Source: an uncultured Marvinbryantia sp. (GTDB lineage Bacteria; Bacillota; Clostridia; Lachnospirales; Lachnospiraceae). From it: a stretch of DNA of 64,000 bases. Below the pieces are notes generated by a model that was given only the letters and a program-made list of their open reading frames with translations, was not told the origin of the DNA and searched no databases. Positions within the stretch are counted from its first letter, which is position 1; every line of letters starts with the position of its first letter. The translations under genes were made by a program, and so were the position numbers. Positions 9,181 to 17,132 of this stretch are shown here, one piece after another. The DNA lies in contig CAKRVB010000002.1 of NCBI GenBank assembly GCA_934408725.1, forward strand, positions 67,000-130,999, written 5' to 3'.

Positions 9181-9209
9181 AATGTATCTTGGTACCAGGT
9201 TTCTGTCAA
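9181..9209 (-). promoter_or_regulatory. ABC operon promoter with TGGTACCA operator
   Basis: Minus-strand TTGACA (9209-9204), 17-base spacer, TACATT (9186-9181). The spacer contains the palindrome TGGTACCA (9190-9197) with flanking matches to the second site at 9280. A repressor there would block RNA polymerase. Confidence 0.8.
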
Positions 9210-9267
9210 CTATATTTCTGTAAATTTATCATTTTTTTTTTGCATCAGTTTAATGAAAATGTTTGCC

Positions 9268-9296
9268 TTGACGCTATCCTGGTACCATGTTATAAC
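9268..9296 (+). promoter_or_regulatory. gntR-eut operon promoter with TGGTACCA operator
   Basis: TTGACG (9268-9273), 17-base spacer, extended -10 TGTTATAAC (9288-9296). The spacer contains TGGTACCA at 9280-9287, exactly 90 bp from the first copy. The adjacent GntR/UTRA protein is the obvious candidate to bind both. Confidence 0.8.
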
Positions 9297-9328
9297 GTGT
9301 ACTCAAAAGAACGTAACAGGAGGCGTCT

Positions 9329-10066
9329 ATGGGGTTCCAGAACAGCGAAGAAATCGAAAAACAGAAACGGGAAATCATCTCCTATATAAAGAACCTGATC
9401 GTGGAACAAGACCTGAAGGAACATGATCATCTTCCTTCTGAAAATCAGTTATCAGAATTGTTTCATGCCAACCGCAACACGGTTCGAGGCGCACTGACGG
9501 CCCTGAAAGCCCAGGGCACAATTTATTCACAAAAAGGGCGCGGTTTCTTTGTCGCAGAACACCCAAAGCCCCTGGTTTACCGTCATGACAATTCCCTTGG
9601 ATTTTCCGAAATCCTGAATCAGGGTACCCGGAACTATACCAGTAAAGTGCTGGCCGTCTTTCGTTCCCATGCTACTTCTCAGGAGGCTTCTTATCTTCAT
9701 CTGAATGAGGGAGAAGAAGTCTATCACCTGAAGCAGCTGCGTACTTTTAACGGAAGGAATCTGGCGGTCTGTGATTCCGTGATTCCGGCACGGCTGGTTC
9801 CGGATTTTGAGACGCATGTGGAAAATTTTCAGGGAACCAATCATATTTTCCTGAACAGTTACCATTTTCCGCATCCAACCTGCCGTTATGTGCATCTGGA
9901 AGCATCTCTTCCCACCGAAGAAGAAATGGCACTGCTGGAAATTCCGGAAAATACACCGATTCTCCAGCAGGAGAATATCTTTTATATAGAAGACCTGGGC
10001 GATATTGAATATTTTACCGTCCGCGCCAGAGGTGATATGTTCCATTTTTCAATGGACTTTCAATAA
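9329..10066 (+). CDS. GntR-family regulator with UTRA effector domain
   Basis: Transcription factor of 245 residues, HutC/PhnF subgroup. Residues about 8-78 form the winged helix-turn-helix (LPSENQLSELFHANRNTVRGALTAL spans the recognition region, then a GRGFFV wing). Residues about 95-240 form the UTRA ligand pocket. It starts at ATG 9329 with an AGGAGG site. It lies between the divergent importer and eut genes, and the two TGGTACCA palindromes in the divergent promoters are its likely operators. Effector unknown; an aminophosphonate, phosphoethanolamine or ethanolamine-like ligand is inferred from context. Confidence 0.9.
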   Translation: MGFQNSEEIEKQKREIISYIKNLIVEQDLKEHDHLPSENQLSELFHANRNTVRGALTALKAQGTIYSQKGRGFFVAEHPKPLVYRHDNSLGFSEILNQGTRNYTSKVLAVFRSHATSQEASYLHLNEGEEVYHLKQLRTFNGRNLAVCDSVIPARLVPDFETHVENFQGTNHIFLNSYHFPHPTCRYVHLEASLPTEEEMALLEIPENTPILQQENIFYIEDLGDIEYFTVRARGDMFHFSMDFQ

Positions 10067-10085
10067 TTTTAAGGAGGATTTTATT

Positions 10086-10424
10086 ATGAAAAAACTGGAA
10101 ATTATCATCAAACCAGAAAAGCTGGAGATCATCAAAGCCATTCTGGATGAACAGGATGTCAATGGCATGAACTTCGTCAATACCATGGGATATGGCAAAC
10201 AAAATGGCACCATCAAATCTTATAATGGCACAGAATACAAGATTGGCTTTGTTCCAAAGATCAAAGTAGAAACCATCATCGCAGACGAAATGGTAGAACC
10301 GATTGTGACCAAAATTCTGGAAGAAGTCAATACCGGACAGTATGGAGATGGAAAAATTGCGATTTACAATGTTGAAGATTATATCCGTATCCGCACCGGA
10401 GAGAGAGGAAATGACGCACTGTAA
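10086..10424 (+). CDS. PII nitrogen-regulatory protein (GlnB/GlnK family)
   Basis: 112-residue trimeric signalling protein that reads 2-oxoglutarate and ATP/ADP. The T-loop has the modifiable Tyr (KSYNGTEYKIGFVPK), the B-loop reads TGQYGDGKI and the C-loop RIRTGERG, all close to consensus. The true start is ATG 10086 behind TAAGGAGG; an upstream in-frame ATG lies inside gntR. The stop codon overlaps the next start (TAATG), coupling it to the MgtC-like gene. PII genes usually sit beside amtB or glnA; placement with ethanolamine ammonia-lyase suggests a link to ammonium release. Confidence 0.9.
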   Translation: MKKLEIIIKPEKLEIIKAILDEQDVNGMNFVNTMGYGKQNGTIKSYNGTEYKIGFVPKIKVETIIADEMVEPIVTKILEEVNTGQYGDGKIAIYNVEDYIRIRTGERGNDAL

Positions 10425-11116
10425 TGATGCGTGTGCTGACTTATATAGAAGAATTTAACACCTTCTCCATCTGTCTGCGTCTTGCAATTGCTACTTTATT
10501 CGGTGGCTGCATCGGTCTGGAGCGTGGTGCTCACGGGCAGCCTGCCGGCATACGTACCTTTTCTCTGGTTAGCCTGGGAGCCTGTCTCTCTATGATCACG
10601 GATGAATATCTGGTACTGGCTTATCAGTCCGGTGATCCTGCCAGACTGGCTGCCCAGGTCATCAGTGGGATCGGTTTTCTTGGTGTGGGCACCATCATCG
10701 TTACCCGTCGCAATTATGTGAAAGGTCTGACCACTGCTGCCAGCCTGTGGGCCACTGCCTGTCTTGGCATCTCGATTGGCTCTGGTTATATCATCGGCAG
10801 TGTGATGGCTTTTCTGATGATTGTATTTGTCATGACGGTGCTGACTGTGATCAGCCATCTGGTGGATGACTATGCCAAAGAAATCAATCTCTACATCGAA
10901 GCTGACAAAGACTGCGGCATTGATGCGATTTATCAGTTTATCAAAAGCAATCATTTCCGTGTGGTCATGATTGACAAACAAAAGAAACAGGCCCTTCAGG
11001 GCAAGGATGGGGTCTATACTGTGAAGCTGAATCTTGGAAAACGCCAGAATCACGCCCTGATCCTGGAGCAGCTTTACGATGTTCCATCGATTCATTATGT
11101 AGAAGAAATCCGCTAG
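10424..11116 (+). CDS. MgtC/SapB-family membrane protein
   Basis: 230 residues. The first ~145 form about four to five helices with the family motif GGCIGLERGAHGQPAGIRTF and conserved ISGIGFLGVGTII and GLTTAASLWATACLGI segments. The last ~80 are a soluble ACT-like tail. MgtC proteins affect Mg2+ adaptation, membrane potential and ATP synthase in other bacteria; a transport role is not established. Translationally coupled to the PII gene, so a PII-membrane protein partnership, as GlnK has with AmtB, is possible but unproven. Confidence 0.85.
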   Translation: MMRVLTYIEEFNTFSICLRLAIATLFGGCIGLERGAHGQPAGIRTFSLVSLGACLSMITDEYLVLAYQSGDPARLAAQVISGIGFLGVGTIIVTRRNYVKGLTTAASLWATACLGISIGSGYIIGSVMAFLMIVFVMTVLTVISHLVDDYAKEINLYIEADKDCGIDAIYQFIKSNHFRVVMIDKQKKQALQGKDGVYTVKLNLGKRQNHALILEQLYDVPSIHYVEEIR

Positions 11117-11148
11117 ATTTTTTCGGTGCAATTAGGGAGATTACCATA

Positions 11149-11949
11149 ATGTTTACTGCTGATTATCATTTACACAGTATGTTTTCCTTTGATGGACACG
11201 ACACCATCGAGCATATCTGTGAAACAGCCATTCAAAAAGGCCTGGATGAGATTGTTGTCACGGATCATATGGATCTGTATTCCAACAAGCCATATGAGTA
11301 TATTCTGGACTGCCCGGCGCTCTATGCCGAATTGAAACGCTGTCAGGCACTTTTTCAGGATTGTCTGACTGTGCGGGCCGGTATCGAATATGGGCAGCCC
11401 ATGGTGAATCCTTCCCAGGCACAGAAATTTCTTCAGGATTATCCAGACCTGGATTTTATCATCGGCTCTGTACATAATATGGAAAATGACATCGATGTGG
11501 GAGAATATGATTTTACTAGATGTGACCCTTACACTGTCTACGATCACTATCTGGACTGGCTGATTCTCTTCGCTGAAAACTATGACTATGATGTGATCGG
11601 GCATATTACCTACCCTTTACGCTATATGGCAGAGGCTGGGATTACTCTGAATCTGTCGGCTTTTCTTTTCAAGATTCGCCACCTTTATTCCATTATTATC
11701 GAGCGCGGAAAAGGTATTGAGCTAAATGTGTCTGGCTATCGACAGGCTCTGAAGGAGCCTATGCCAAATGCCATGCTGCTTCATCTCTACCGGGAATGCG
11801 GCGGCCGTATCCTGACCATCGGATCTGATGCACACTACTGCTGTGATGTCGGCAGCCATATCCGCCAGGGACAGGCTCTGGCAAAGGCGGAAGGCTTTTC
11901 CCAGATTACCAGATTCGAAAAACGTGTACCCATCTTTGTAGATATTTAA
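11149..11949 (+). CDS. PHP-domain phosphoesterase, histidinol-phosphatase (HisJ/HisK) family
   Basis: 266-residue metal-dependent phosphoesterase. PHP motifs are in order: DYHLHSMFSFDG (metal His-x-His, 6-17), TDHMD, the Glu in AGIEYG, GSVHNM, DVIGHITYP and GSDAHYCCDVG. Family members hydrolyse phosphomonoesters such as histidinol phosphate. No other histidine biosynthesis gene is nearby and the gene lies between mgtC and eutA, so another phosphoester, such as phosphoethanolamine, is a reasonable alternative; this is inference. GGGAG precedes the ATG. The stop codon overlaps a dispersed repeat. Confidence 0.85.
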   Translation: MFTADYHLHSMFSFDGHDTIEHICETAIQKGLDEIVVTDHMDLYSNKPYEYILDCPALYAELKRCQALFQDCLTVRAGIEYGQPMVNPSQAQKFLQDYPDLDFIIGSVHNMENDIDVGEYDFTRCDPYTVYDHYLDWLILFAENYDYDVIGHITYPLRYMAEAGITLNLSAFLFKIRHLYSIIIERGKGIELNVSGYRQALKEPMPNAMLLHLYRECGGRILTIGSDAHYCCDVGSHIRQGQALAKAEGFSQITRFEKRVPIFVDI

Positions 11950-11979
11950 AAAGCCACTTTTACACGTCCCCAATGGCTC
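11948..11979 (+). repeat. REP-like repeat, copy C, between the PHP gene and eutA
   Basis: Identical over 32 bases to 5070-5101. It begins inside the stop codon of the PHP gene (TAA 11947-11949) and ends about 6 bases before the eutA Shine-Dalgarno sequence. In the plus-strand transcript it can fold through AGCCA/TGGCT but has no T-tract, so the operon need not be interrupted. Confidence 0.75.
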
Positions 11980-11997
11980 ACGAAGGAGGTGTTTTGT

Positions 11998-13470
11998 ATG
12001 AACATCGAACAAATCCTAAGTGCCGGCATTGATATCGGTACTACCACCACGCAGCTGATCTTCAGCCGCCTGACCATTCAGAATACGGCCGGATTTGGGC
12101 GGATACCTCAGACAGAAATTACGGATAAGCAGATTCTCTATCGTAGCCCGATCTATTTTACCCCTCTTTTAGACGAATATACAATGGATGGCAATGCCAT
12201 TCGCCATATCCTGGAACAGGAATATCTTTCGGCCGGAATTCGGCCTTCTGATATATCTACCGGTGCTGTCATCATCACTGGAGAAAGCGTGAAAAAAAGA
12301 AATGCACAGCAGGTAGCAGACGCCCTCTCTTCTATCGCCGGGAGCTTTGTGGTATCTTCTGCCGGACCAGATCTGGAATCGATCCTGGCCGGGAAAGGCT
12401 CCGGTGCTGCAGCTCTTTCCCGGGAGACAGGAAAAGTAGTTGCCAACCTGGATATCGGAGGAGGAACTACCAATATCTGTCTCTTTGAAGATGGAGAAAT
12501 GGTGGACTGTGCCTGCCTGGATATCGGTGGGCGGATGATTCAGGTGCAGGATGGCCTCCTTACCGGAATGACAGAAAAATGCCGGAAGCTGTTGGAACGA
12601 CATCAGCTGAATTGCCATGTAGGTGCTCCGGTTTCTCTTCCTCTTCTACAGTCTTTCTGCAGTCTTCTGGCCGATCTCTGTGCAGCCTGCGTAGGATGGA
12701 TTCCGGCGGACAGATCTGCCTGTCAGGCAGATCTGAAGCTACTACAGACCAATCATTTATTATCCGGCCATGTAGTACCTGAATTTTTTACTTTCTCCGG
12801 AGGAGTCGCTTCCTGTATGGAAGATCCCTCCCTTCAGGAAGTCTGGGACCGATATGGTGATATCGGACCACTTCTTGCTGCTGCATTGATGCAACAGCCA
12901 TTTTTTCAAAATGGGAACCGCAAAAAAGCACAGGAAACCATGCGTGCGACCGTCATCGGCGCCGGGAATTACAGTACTGCCATTTCAGGCAGCACCATTT
13001 CTTATACAGATACCGATTTTCCGCTTCGCAATCTTCCCATTGGGAAAATCACTTTACAGACTGCTGAGGATCTATCTTTTATGGAAATGCGCCTGCATCG
13101 TGTGCTATCCTTGCTGATGGCCGAAGCAGACGGCCGCATGGCTGTAGCCTTTCAGGGAATCTCCTGTCCGTCTTTTTTACAGATCCAGGAAATGGCTCTG
13201 CATATTATGAATCAGTATGAAACCTGCTGTCCCCCTGGAAGTGACATCATTCTGATCACGGAAGCCGATATCGGGAAAGCACTTGGCCAGGCGCTGCGTC
13301 ATATTAATCACCAACATCACCGGATTATCTGTCTGGATCACATCTGCTGTGACAGTGGTGATTATATTGATCTTGGAATTCCGGTGGCCAATGGCACCGT
13401 GATTCCGGTGATTGTAAAGACTATGATTTTTCAAAATTCCTCATCCACTGCAGGAGGTGACGTAGGATGA
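11998..13470 (+). CDS. eutA: Ethanolamine ammonia-lyase reactivating factor
   Basis: EutA chaperone, 490 residues, actin/Hsp70-like ATPase fold. It uses ATP to eject damaged cobalamin from ethanolamine ammonia-lyase. The phosphate-1 motif is AGIDIGTTTTQLIF near the N-terminus, the second is NLDIGGGTTNICLF near residue 155, and ATVIGAGNYSTAISGSTI occurs near 315. I start at ATG 11998 behind GGAGG; an in-frame GTG at 11989 is inside that ribosome site. It overlaps eutB by four bases (ATGA). No cobalamin riboswitch is visible upstream. Confidence 0.93.
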   Translation: MNIEQILSAGIDIGTTTTQLIFSRLTIQNTAGFGRIPQTEITDKQILYRSPIYFTPLLDEYTMDGNAIRHILEQEYLSAGIRPSDISTGAVIITGESVKKRNAQQVADALSSIAGSFVVSSAGPDLESILAGKGSGAAALSRETGKVVANLDIGGGTTNICLFEDGEMVDCACLDIGGRMIQVQDGLLTGMTEKCRKLLERHQLNCHVGAPVSLPLLQSFCSLLADLCAACVGWIPADRSACQADLKLLQTNHLLSGHVVPEFFTFSGGVASCMEDPSLQEVWDRYGDIGPLLAAALMQQPFFQNGNRKKAQETMRATVIGAGNYSTAISGSTISYTDTDFPLRNLPIGKITLQTAEDLSFMEMRLHRVLSLLMAEADGRMAVAFQGISCPSFLQIQEMALHIMNQYETCCPPGSDIILITEADIGKALGQALRHINHQHHRIICLDHICCDSGDYIDLGIPVANGTVIPVIVKTMIFQNSSSTAGGDVG

Positions 13471-14834
13471 ACTTAAAAACCACATTATACGGACATACGT
13501 ATCTTTTTTCTGACATTAAAGAGGTACTGGCCAAAGCCAGTGAAGCCAAATCCGGAGATACTCTGGCCGGTCTTGCAGCCAGTTCTACTCTGGAGCGGAT
13601 CGCTGCCAAAGCAGTGCTCGCTGATTTAACTGTACAGGAACTGACCGAACATCCATCGGTTTCCTATGAGGAGGATGCTGTCACCCGTCTGATTCTGGAT
13701 GATCTGGATCAGAATTCTTATCATCAGATTGAGCATAAATCTATTGGTGAACTGCGGGACTGGATTCTCTCCTCTTCCGTCTCCGGGCGGGATATTCTGG
13801 CTCTGTCTAATGGTATGACCAGTGAAGTCATTGCTGCCATATCCAAGCTCATGGGCAATCTGGATCTGGTCTATGCCGGGAATAAGCTTCGCATCACTGC
13901 CACCTGCAATACTACTATTGGCGGTGAAAATATTCTGGCCAGCCGCCTTCAACCCAATCATCCTATCGATGATACCGAAGGGGTCACAGCCGTCACCCTG
14001 GAGGGATTAAGCTATGGGATCGGAGATGCTGTTCTGGGTCTGAATCCTTCTATTGATACTTTTGACAGTACGCTGTCGATCTGGAATACACTGGGCGAAA
14101 TCCGTGACAAATGTCAGATTCCCACACAGACCTGTGTCCTTTCTCACATCACAACGCAAATGAAAGTGCTGGAAAGCGGACAGGGCAAAGCAGACCTCTG
14201 TTTTCAGTCCATTGCCGGGTCAGAAAAAGCCTGCAATGCATTTGGCATCACTCTGGAAATGCTTTCTGAAGCCTGGCAGATGTTTCTGGAAGACGGTTCC
14301 GCCAAGGGACCTAATGTGATGTATTTTGAAACCGGTCAGGCTTCTGAGCTCTCCTCTTCCGCTCACTATGACACAGATCAGCAGACAATGGAATGCCGTT
14401 GTTACGGTCTGGCGCGCCACTATCAGCCATTTCTGGTCAATACTGTGGTGGGTTTTATGGGGCCGGAATATATCTATGATACCAAGCAGCTGATCCGTGC
14501 AGGACTGGAAGATGTCTTCTGTGGCCATCTCCATGGACTTCCTATGGGCTGTGATGTCTGCTATACCAACCATATGCCGGTGGATCAGAATGACAGCGAA
14601 ACTCTGCTGATGCTGCTGGCAAACTCCGGCTGTCACTATTTCATGGGGCTTCCTCAGGCCGATGATATCATGCTGATGTATCAGTCTACCAGCTTTCACG
14701 ATGTGGCTGCGGTACGGGAATTATTCCACAAACGTCCGATTCCGGAATTTGAAGCCTGGATGATACAGCATGGTATCTGGAAAGACGGACATCTGACTGA
14801 ACTGGCCGGAGATCCGACCATCTTTTTGCATTAG
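13467..14834 (+). CDS. eutB: Ethanolamine ammonia-lyase large subunit
   Basis: Catalytic subunit of the adenosylcobalamin enzyme converting ethanolamine to acetaldehyde and ammonia. The 455-residue length matches the family, and TIM-barrel landmarks are clear: FSDIKEVLAKASEAKSGD, LSNGMTSEVIAAISKLM, TCNTTIGGENILASRLQPNH, GLSYGIGDAVLGLNP, and FCGHLHGLPMGCDVCYTNH near the C-terminus. AGGAGG precedes the ATG, which overlaps the eutA stop. No eutD, eutE, eutG or shell-protein genes are present, so acetaldehyde must be handled by enzymes elsewhere. Confidence 0.96.
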   Translation: MNLKTTLYGHTYLFSDIKEVLAKASEAKSGDTLAGLAASSTLERIAAKAVLADLTVQELTEHPSVSYEEDAVTRLILDDLDQNSYHQIEHKSIGELRDWILSSSVSGRDILALSNGMTSEVIAAISKLMGNLDLVYAGNKLRITATCNTTIGGENILASRLQPNHPIDDTEGVTAVTLEGLSYGIGDAVLGLNPSIDTFDSTLSIWNTLGEIRDKCQIPTQTCVLSHITTQMKVLESGQGKADLCFQSIAGSEKACNAFGITLEMLSEAWQMFLEDGSAKGPNVMYFETGQASELSSSAHYDTDQQTMECRCYGLARHYQPFLVNTVVGFMGPEYIYDTKQLIRAGLEDVFCGHLHGLPMGCDVCYTNHMPVDQNDSETLLMLLANSGCHYFMGLPQADDIMLMYQSTSFHDVAAVRELFHKRPIPEFEAWMIQHGIWKDGHLTELAGDPTIFLH

Positions 14835-14858
14835 TATGTCAAGGAAAGGAGCGTCTCT

Positions 14859-15563
14859 ATGATCACATACCCTGAAGAATTGGAAAAAATGAAAAAATCT
14901 ACCCCTGCCAGAATCGGAATCGGTCATACCGGAGCCCGGTATACCACCTCCTCTGCGTTGTCATTCTGGGCTGACCAGTCCAAGGCTGCCGATGCCGTAT
15001 TCTCTGAGGTACCGCAATCTGTGATTCAGGATCTTGGGGTTCTGGAAGTTCATACGAAATGTCAAAATAAATATGAAATGCTGACACGACCGGACTGGGG
15101 GCGTATCTTCGAAAAAGAGACACAGCAAACGCTTCTTCGTCACTGTGTCTCTGATGTGGATGTACAGATTTATTTTGGAGACGGTCTGTGTGCCCCGTCT
15201 ATTGCGGCCAACATTCCCGACCTGTTTCCCACACTTCAGATGGGTCTTACCGACCGGGGAATCACAGTGGGGACTCCGTTTTTTGTCCGCTACTGCCGGG
15301 TCAATACCGCCCGTACCATCGGTCCACTCCTGCATGCCAAAGTGTGCTGTGTCCTGATTGGAGAACGGCCGGGACTGCTCACCAGCGAAAGTATGTCCGC
15401 CTATATCGCATACCATGCACGCCCGGATATGTCTGAATCTGACTATACCGTGGTATCCAACATCAGCCGCTACGGCATTCCACCGGTAGAGGCTGCCGCC
15501 CATATCGTCGATCTCATCGAAGAAATCCTGCGAAAACAAAAAAGTGGTGTGGCTCTAAAATGA
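14859..15563 (+). CDS. eutC: Ethanolamine ammonia-lyase small subunit
   Basis: EutC partner of EutB; together they bind adenosylcobalamin. At 234 residues it is shorter than the roughly 295-residue enterobacterial form and lacks most of the N-terminal extension; that extension has been tied to microcompartment targeting in enterics, so its absence fits a cytosolic enzyme (inference). Conserved elements are TPARIGIGHTGARYTT near the N-terminus, the FGDGLCAPSI segment, IGPLLHAKVCCVLIGERPGL and TSESMSAYIAY. GGAAAGGAG precedes the ATG. The last codons form one arm of the terminator that follows. Confidence 0.94.
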   Translation: MITYPEELEKMKKSTPARIGIGHTGARYTTSSALSFWADQSKAADAVFSEVPQSVIQDLGVLEVHTKCQNKYEMLTRPDWGRIFEKETQQTLLRHCVSDVDVQIYFGDGLCAPSIAANIPDLFPTLQMGLTDRGITVGTPFFVRYCRVNTARTIGPLLHAKVCCVLIGERPGLLTSESMSAYIAYHARPDMSESDYTVVSNISRYGIPPVEAAAHIVDLIEEILRKQKSGVALK

Positions 15564-15571
15564 GCCACACC
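15546..15571. terminator. Convergent terminator eutC / foldase gene
   Basis: Perfect 10-bp stem GGTGTGGCTC / GAGCCACACC with a 6-base loop containing the eutC stop. On the minus strand it is followed by ACTTTTTTG, a good terminator for the foldase gene; on the plus strand the T-tract is poor. Confidence 0.8.
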
Positions 15572-15575
15572 AATG

Positions 15576-17012
15576 TTATTCTGCCTCAGACTGTGTTTCG
15601 CTCTCGGTTTCTTCTGCCGCACTCTCCGTCTCACTTGCAGCTTCTGTCACTTCTTCTGTCTCCGAAGCAGATTCTCCTTCGCTGATCCCTTCGGTATCTG
15701 TACTTGCTTCTGAAACACTTTCTGCCTCTGTTCCTGTCTCGCTCTCAGTTTCTTCCTGCTTCAATGTGAAGATATCATCAAATGTTACTTTATCCCATAC
15801 TTTTTCGTTGATATCTAAGGACTCCGTATCCCATTCTACAATCTTGTTGTCGTAGAGTTCTTTCTTTCTGTCTTTGATGATCTCTTCTTTTTTCTGATCT
15901 GTCGCATCACGGTCAAAAGTGCTTACCATCTGTACAACATAGAAGCCATTCTCGCCTTCTACCGGTTCTGTTGCAATCTCCCCATCTGACAGGGTATCTG
16001 CTGCGTTCTTCAGATTCTCATTCAGAGTCTCTTCATCTGCACCGTAAGAATAGCTTGTAAGGCTCTTGCTTTCATCTACTGCCTTGACTGCATCTTCCAG
16101 TGTCTCACCACCCTGTACTGCATCGATAATGCCCTGTACCTTCTCTCTGGTCTCTTTCTTTTCTGCACTTTCTTCCGTCTCAGATTCTGTGGTATCCTCA
16201 GATGTTTCTTCTGAAGCAGCTTCGCTGACTGCTTCTGTCGTGTCCTCTGTTTCGGTCTCACCTACTGCTTCTGTTTCACTTGAAGTCTCTGTTTCACTTA
16301 CAACCTCTGTTTCTGTCTCAGTCTCGCTTGCTGCCTCTGTCTCTGCTACAGTTTCGCTCTCATCTTCACTTGTTGCTTCCGTAGTCGTCTCAGATTCGCC
16401 TTCGCTCGCTGCTTCTGTAGCATCTTCTGTCTCGCTCTCAGTCTCCGGAATGGTAAAGTATGCATACTGAATGGTCTTCTGCGCTGCTTCTTCATCAGAG
16501 ACTTCCGTATCTACATCTGCCTCGATTGCAGTTTCCATCTTGCTCTGAATAGTATATAATGTCAGAATTCTGCTTACCGTATCTTCGGTAGCAGACATCT
16601 CTTTTAATACATCCTTGCTGTTATCTGCAATAAACTGCTTCGCAGCTTCTTCAATCGCAGCCTTGTCCTCATCTGTCAGTTCCACATTGTAATCACTCAT
16701 GTGCTGTTCCAGAATCGTCATGTCCTTCAAATCATTCAGGACACTTTCTTTTACGGTCTCACCGTAGGCCTGTCCGCTTCCGGTCAGATCCTGCTGGAAT
16801 ACGTTGGTTCCCTCTCCAAACATGGCCCCCAGATAACTCTGTGTCTGCGCCTGACTGTAACGAAGCATAAAGTTTGCTTCTCCCAGCGTCAGCTTGGTAT
16901 CTCCCATTTTTGCTACAACCTCATCATTTGAAGAAGAACAACCTGTCAGCAGTCCCATCGCCATACTCGCACACATACCTGCTGCCAGAATTCGTTTTCC
17001 ATATTTACTCAT
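15576..17012 (-). CDS. PrsA/SurA-like peptidyl-prolyl isomerase lipoprotein with acidic low-complexity inserts
   Basis: Extracytoplasmic foldase candidate, 478 residues. It has a lipoprotein signal (LLTGC, Cys25), a SurA_N-like helical domain (about 30-185) and a parvulin-type domain whose start (IQYAYFTIPE, about 181-190) is separated from its remainder (about 290-370, QGGETLEDAVK... GFYVVQMV) by some 95 residues made almost only of E, T, S, A and V. A second such tail covers about 420-478. The acidic stretches may space the domain through the wall. It converges on eutC; the upstream region holds a clear promoter and then a tandem repeat array. Confidence 0.83.
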   Translation of the reverse strand: MSKYGKRILAAGMCASMAMGLLTGCSSSNDEVVAKMGDTKLTLGEANFMLRYSQAQTQSYLGAMFGEGTNVFQQDLTGSGQAYGETVKESVLNDLKDMTILEQHMSDYNVELTDEDKAAIEEAAKQFIADNSKDVLKEMSATEDTVSRILTLYTIQSKMETAIEADVDTEVSDEEAAQKTIQYAYFTIPETESETEDATEAASEGESETTTEATSEDESETVAETEAASETETETEVVSETETSSETEAVGETETEDTTEAVSEAASEETSEDTTESETEESAEKKETREKVQGIIDAVQGGETLEDAVKAVDESKSLTSYSYGADEETLNENLKNAADTLSDGEIATEPVEGENGFYVVQMVSTFDRDATDQKKEEIIKDRKKELYDNKIVEWDTESLDINEKVWDKVTFDDIFTLKQEETESETGTEAESVSEASTDTEGISEGESASETEEVTEAASETESAAEETESETQSEAE

Positions 17013-17070
17013 CTTGATTCTCCTTTATATCTCATTTCATCATCGGGCCTGCAGCCCATACCTGTTATCA

Positions 17071-17099
17071 AGTATAGCTCTTTTTCCTCTATGTCGCAA
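17071..17099 (-). promoter_or_regulatory. Sigma-A promoter of the foldase gene
   Basis: Minus-strand TTGCGA (17099-17094), 17-base spacer, TATACT (17076-17071), about 60 bases upstream of the start codon. Confidence 0.65.
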
Positions 17100-17132
17100 T
17101 CATTTTTGTAATCCCGGGACTACTTTCGTTCT

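Noticed and set aside
11949..15563. Full eut operon with microcompartment
   Set aside because: Only eutA, eutB and eutC are present; no shell, aldehyde dehydrogenase or cobalamin adenosyltransferase genes follow.
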